Positions 60,607-64,000 of a stretch of DNA of 64,000 bases are shown here, piece by piece; position 1 is the stretch's first letter; the number at the start of each line of letters is the position of its first letter. The notes beneath the pieces are model-generated. The model ran no database searches. It saw nothing but the letters and a program-made list of their open reading frames with translations, and had not been told where the DNA came from. Source of the stretch: Chrysomallon squamiferum. Lineage: Eukaryota; Mollusca; Gastropoda; Neomphalida; Peltospiridae. Position numbers and translations under genes: made by a program. The stretch is from NCBI GenBank assembly GCA_012295275.1, contig CM022672.1:15142625-15206624 (forward strand), given 5' to 3'.

Positions 60607-62774
60607 GTAAATGGGATTTTTTAAACTTTACTCTGTTATTATGTAATTCAGATATAGTCAGGGAAAATGTTTTTTGCTGCCATTTCAGAATAAAGATTTT
60701 CCTGAAAATTAAGGAATTTGTTTCAAGAAAAAATTATCTTTTTCAATATATTTTACATATTTTTGTAATTAAGTAAAACAATATAAAATGCTAAATTAAT
60801 TATTAACTTAAAAGCAGTTAATGATTGATAAAAAAGGTCAGTGAAAAGTAATAAATCATATTTAAATTTAAAAGCATTGTAGAACTAAAATAACATATTT
60901 TTTAACTTCTTCAGAAATCTGGGCTAAACAGACTGGTAGAGCCAATGGTTTGGAGTTACATTCCAGAGGCACAAAAAAAACTTCCCGAAGATATCTGGGC
61001 TGTTTATGGCAGACTTTTTTCAGGCATCTGGGCTGCATCATCATTCAAAGGTTCAACTGGAAGTGCTCAGTTTTATACAAACGTGTCTCGCCATTTGGAG
61101 AATCATCTCAGTTGGGTACGTATCATTAAGAAAATGAAAGATGAAATGTCAATAACAAAATTCCGTGGGATTGCCTTGACTGGATGGCAGAGGTATGATC
61201 ATTATGCAACACTGTGTGAACTTTTACCTGAAGCTCTGCCTTCACTGGCAGTTTGTCTACAAACTATCAGGTCTGGTGGATTCAGCTTGGCTATCCACAA
61301 AACTGCTAGTGAAGTTCTGAAGTGTTCTGCTCTAATTGAACTGGGCGTGCCCAAACTGAATCCTGACAACACAGCACAGGTCAGTCAAGACTGCGCTTTC
61401 CCAGGCAGTGCTTTCTACTATGGCACTCAGCAGCTGTGGGGGCTGGTGAATAAATACAGACATGATGAGGGCTTGCAGTCGTACATTCAAGGCTGGCTCA
61501 CTGACTTTCACATTCGGCATCGATTTGGAAGTCCAGGTCAGCTGAAGATTCTGCTGATTAAACTTGAAAGAATAATTTCTGGTCTTAAGAGCTTGATAAA
61601 TCCTATGACTACAACTCTCAACACTATGTATGATAATTATACGACAACTGAATGGGTGGAAGTGAATTTGTTGCAAAGAATTAATCGTCTTGATGAGAAG
61701 TCTCAGAAAGCTAAACTGCTCATTCAGCAGACCACTTGGCCAAGGCGACCACTTCATGAACCATTGCAAACAAATGTTGTACAAATGGCTGCAGGTAATC
61801 AGCCTGATCAATTTGATAAAAGTTCACGTTATGATGTAAAGACCAAACAGGAAGGCCAGTTTGCTGGAGGAAGAAATGATTATGTAAATAAGCAGAGATT
61901 TCCTGGCCCAACTGTGAATGTTCCAAAACAAAGACAGTATGATTATGGAAACAGTAAAAACATTGCACCGTATGAAAGAAAACAGAATCTGGAAAATAGA
62001 GGAAATTTTCCTCAAGGTGGTAACAGGCATTCACCCATGAATGATAGATTTAGAAGTCAAAATGTTTTAAATGACAGTCAAAAGCATTTGCCTGTAGGAA
62101 CTGGAAACAAAAATGGATTTGGAAGGATGACTGGAAATGAAATCCAAGGTGGGTTTGGAAGGAATCTAGAAAATCAAAGTAAAGCTGGAGTAGCAAGATT
62201 TCCAGGACGTCAAAATAAAGATGGATTAGGAAGGGTTCCTGGAGGTCAAAATCAAGGTGGATTAGGTAACTTTTCAGGAGGGCAAAATCAGGGTAGAAGA
62301 GAAAAGCTTCCAGGAGATCAGAATCAGGGTGGAAGACAAAAGCTTCAAGGAGGTCAAAATCAGGATAGATTACGAAGAGTCAGAGGTGAAGAAAATCAGG
62401 GTGATTTTGGAAGGTTTCAAGGAGGTTGGAACCTCGGTATATTGGGAAAGCTTCAAGGAGCTCAAGGTCAGGAAGGATTTGGAAGACTTCAAGGAGCTCA
62501 AGGTCAGGAAGGATTTGGAAGACTTCAAGGAGCTCAAGGTCAGGAAGGATTTGGAAGGCTTTCAGGTCGTCAGAATCAGGATGCTTTTGGAAGACAAGAT
62601 AAAGGTGGTATTGACAGATCTAAGGGTAATTACCAAGCTGGACGAAAGGATGGTTTTGGGCAGCATACAAGAACTGTTAATGAAGATGGATTTAGAAAAA
62701 CTGTTGTGGGTGAGGAAGAAAAACTTCCAAAAGGTTTGAAACAAGGAATTAATACACTGGCTGGTAATAAATAA
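59557..62774 (+). CDS. HEXD: Hexosaminidase D-like GH20 glycosidase, membrane-anchored, repeat tail
   Basis: Beta-N-acetylhexosaminidase of family GH20, HexD branch; it removes terminal GlcNAc/GalNAc from glycoconjugates. Two coding exons, 59557-60606 and 60915-62774, join in phase 0; 969 aa, against about 490 in human HEXD. Residues 15-34 (LFILTSVICLGIFLAYYTF) follow basic residues and look like a type II signal anchor; 35-150 is a charged stem. The barrel starts at MKRIVHLDLKGAHP, then IEYEDTFPY (187-195) and QTFGHMEF (231-238). The catalytic Asp-Glu pair is in HIGSDEVYD (Asp291, Glu292), followed by IIWDDE (335-340), WAASSFKG (389-396) and TGWQRYDHY (439-447). From about residue 620 the chain is low complexity, with a 12-residue repeat array at 746-910. 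The first in-frame ATG was chosen because it opens the anchor. Confidence 0.93.
60915..62774 (+). CDS. HEXD: HexD-like exon 2: rest of barrel and repeat tail
   Basis: Acceptor AACTTCTTCAG; 619 codons and TAA. It begins KSGLNRLVEPMVWSYIP. The conserved fold appears to end before residue 620. After it comes an Asn/Gln/Gly/Arg-rich region with no recognised domain, then the 12-mer array and a charged end (EEEKLPKGLKQGINTLAGNK). Confidence 0.93.
   Translation, partial: KSGLNRLVEPMVWSYIPEAQKKLPEDIWAVYGRLFSGIWAASSFKGSTGSAQFYTNVSRHLENHLSWVRIIKKMKDEMSITKFRGIALTGWQRYDHYATLCELLPEALPSLAVCLQTIRSGGFSLAIHKTASEVLKCSALIELGVPKLNPDNTAQVSQDCAFPGSAFYYGTQQLWGLVNKYRHDEGLQSYIQGWLTDFHIRHRFGSPGQLKILLIKLERIISGLKSLINPMTTTLNTMYDNYTTTEWVEVNLLQRINRLDEKSQKAKLLIQQTTWPRRPLHEPLQTNVVQMAAGNQPDQFDKSSRYDVKTKQEGQFAGGRNDYVNKQRFPGPTVNVPKQRQYDYGNSKNIAPYERKQNLENRGNFPQGGNRHSPMNDRFRSQNVLNDSQKHLPVGTGNKNGFGRMTGNEIQGGFGRNLENQSKAGVARFPGRQNKDGLGRVPGGQNQGGLGNFSGGQNQGRREKLPGDQNQGGRQKLQGGQNQDRLRRVRGEENQGDFGRFQGGWNLGILGKLQGAQGQEGFGRLQGAQGQEGFGRLQGAQGQEGFGRLSGRQNQDAFGRQDKGGIDRSKGNYQAGRKDGFGQHTRTVNEDGFRKTVVGEEEKLPKGLKQGINTLAGNK
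62100..62594 (+). repeat. 36-bp coding repeat array in the HexD-like gene
   Basis: About 14 in-frame units of 36 bp encode a 12-residue repeat close to GGQNQGGFGRLQ. Three units at 62451-62486, 62487-62522 and 62523-62558 are almost identical in DNA (LQGAQGQEGFGR), which points to recent expansion. Outer units are diverged (for example GDQNQGGRQKLQ). Confidence 0.95.
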
Positions 62775-62828
62775 ATACTAGAGATGAAATAATAAATGTC
62801 AAATGAATTGGAAATGAAGATGTTAACA

Positions 62829-62849
62829 AATAAAAGACAAAAAAATAAA
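62829..62849 (+). terminator. Candidate poly(A) signals of HexD-like gene
   Basis: AATAAA at 62829-62834 and 62844-62849, 55-75 bp after the stop, followed by TTCTGTGT. Further AATAAA copies occur downstream (about 63290), so a longer 3' UTR is possible. Confidence 0.4.
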
Positions 62850-63580
62850 GTTCTGTGTAACCACTAATTTGAAACATATTGAAATAGAAATTAATTAAAT
62901 AAAAATTAATTTGCTAGAAACAAAAGCAATGTTTAGGAATTCATCATAAAAATTTAAATAACTATATAAGGAATTTTTGTATATATCCAGATTAGTTTTC
63001 ATTCTTAAGTTAGTTTTAAATTAGATGCTGGTAAAAAAAAAAAGAAAAAAAAAAAAAAAAAATATAAATTTTAGACTGTATTATTACTATAGCTAATTTT
63101 GTAAAAAGAAAATATAAAAAAAAAAAAAAAAAAAAAACAAATGAAAAAAAAAAATCAATTTTTGATGGGCTTTAATTTTTTTTTAATTTTGGGAAAATCA
63201 TGGTTGCAATTGCATTTATTTTATAAATCTGTTTAGATTACTTGTATAGACGTTAGAAAAAGAAAATAGTATAACTTTATTGTTTGTATTAAATAAAATC
63301 TTTTGGTCTGATTCAGTGAGGTTTATATACTTAATAGATAATACTGTTTGTGCATACAATATATTTTTTAAAATTTAAATGTAATAAAAACAAAAATAAA
63401 AAAATAAATATTAGGAAGAAAAAAAATCACATTCCATTGAAACAAATGTATTTAATTAAAAATACAACCCATTCCATATACATTTCCATATTTTATTAAT
63501 ACAGTGAACTATGGTTAGTATACACATGTATGTATGAGTACATTATATGTATGGACACACACAAACACACACATGTAGTA
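62850..63580. other. 3' flank, no gene recognised
   Basis: AT-rich with two long A runs (about 63031-63062 and 63116-63137). No open frame of interest. Confidence 0.6.
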
Positions 63581-63812
63581 CAGAGCCAGATTAAATAATT
63601 TTGAGGCCATGGACTTGGAGACAATTGGGGTCTAAATTTAATAGTATATTCTCACGAGAAACTAAATTTTGTTCTCTTCATTACTACTCACTGAAAGTAG
63701 AACACTGAAATTTTAGCACTGATAAACAGAATTTTAAAATAAAATGTATTATTTTAGGCCTTCATAGATTCTGAGGCCAAGATCTATTCAGCCCACTGTA
63801 AATCTGGTACTG
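63581..63812. mobile_element. Probable hAT-type MITE
   Basis: Starts CAGAGCCAGATTAAATAATT and ends CTGTAAATCTGGTACTG, i.e. imperfect terminal inverted repeats CAGAGCCAGATTAAA / CAGTACCAGATTTAC. CAGNGCCNGATTAA termini are typical of short non-autonomous hAT elements. Inner GAGGCCATGG and GAGGCCAAGA are further inverted-type similarities. No clear 8-bp target duplication remains, so it is old or misdelimited. Confidence 0.5.
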
Positions 63813-63815
63813 TTT

Positions 63816-63832
63816 GTGTGTGTGTGTGTGTT

Positions 63833-63863
<31 letters not shown>
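63816..63863. repeat. TG microsatellite
   Basis: Interrupted TG run directly after the putative MITE. Confidence 0.9.
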
Positions 63864-64000
63864 TTTAAAAATATGTATTATGAAAACCTTACACAGAATT
63901 CATATTCTCCAAATATTTTGAAGCCTGATGTTTAATATGGGTCTATATTTGGATCTAATGTATTTTTAAGATTTAAAAGACAGGCTTCTGGGTATAACAT

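Noticed and set aside
61332-62034. Minus-strand ORFs opposite HexD-like exon 2
   Set aside because: Shadows of the long coding exon on the + strand.
62329-62739. 136-codon + strand ORF in another frame of the HexD tail
   Set aside because: Open only because the 36-bp repeat is a multiple of three and lacks stops in this frame too; the frame continuous with the GH20 domain is the real one.

Overview
The window is nuclear DNA from an animal: strongly AT-rich, intron-dense and full of microsatellites, degenerate minisatellites and homopolymer runs. It carries single RNF38/44-like and CDC25-like genes that match the vertebrate families about equally well, so an invertebrate is the best fit. A mollusc or other lophotrochozoan is my guess from the overall character of the sequence; nothing in it proves this. 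Four protein-coding genes can be rebuilt by joining exons at GT/AG borders that keep frame and extend recognisable conserved protein sequence.

Layout. (1) About 719-14410, + strand: an RNF38/RNF44-type RING-H2 E3 ubiquitin ligase with nine coding exons, the first tentative. Its RING exon carries one net extra base relative to the conserved reading frame. (2) About 14.4-24.5 kb: intergenic, no gene seen. (3) 24502-46074, - strand: a complete CDC25 dual-specificity phosphatase in 16 coding exons (592 codons, frame intact throughout). (4) 46.1-49.5 kb: divergent intergenic interval with promoter-type motifs at both ends and a long GA microsatellite. (5) 49491-53801, + strand: SLBP, the histone mRNA stem-loop binding protein, eight coding exons, 345 aa. 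(6) 53.8-58.4 kb: intergenic. (7) 59557-62774, + strand: a hexosaminidase D-like GH20 glycosidase, two coding exons, 969 aa, with an N-terminal membrane anchor and an unusual C-terminal tail of 12-residue Gly/Gln/Phe repeats. (8) 62.8-64 kb: 3' flank with a probable hAT-type MITE.

CDC25 (G2/M entry) and SLBP (histone mRNA processing in S phase) lie head to head about 3.4 kb apart. SLBP has a perfect-looking E2F site about 90 bp upstream of its ATG; CDC25 has a weaker E2F-like site and a CCAAT box upstream of its ATG. CDC25 shows KEN and DSG degron-like motifs plus the catalytic CX5R loop. All seven SLBP introns are phase 2, and eight consecutive CDC25 regulatory-region exons are 0-0, so many exons are skippable in frame.

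Most of the remaining sequence is repeat-rich intron. The structures most worth a second look are the RING-exon frameshift with a possible rescue acceptor, the HexD repeat tail, a cryptic polyadenylated exon at 39.9-40.3 kb, a near-perfect foldback at 32.9 kb, and several degenerate tandem arrays.
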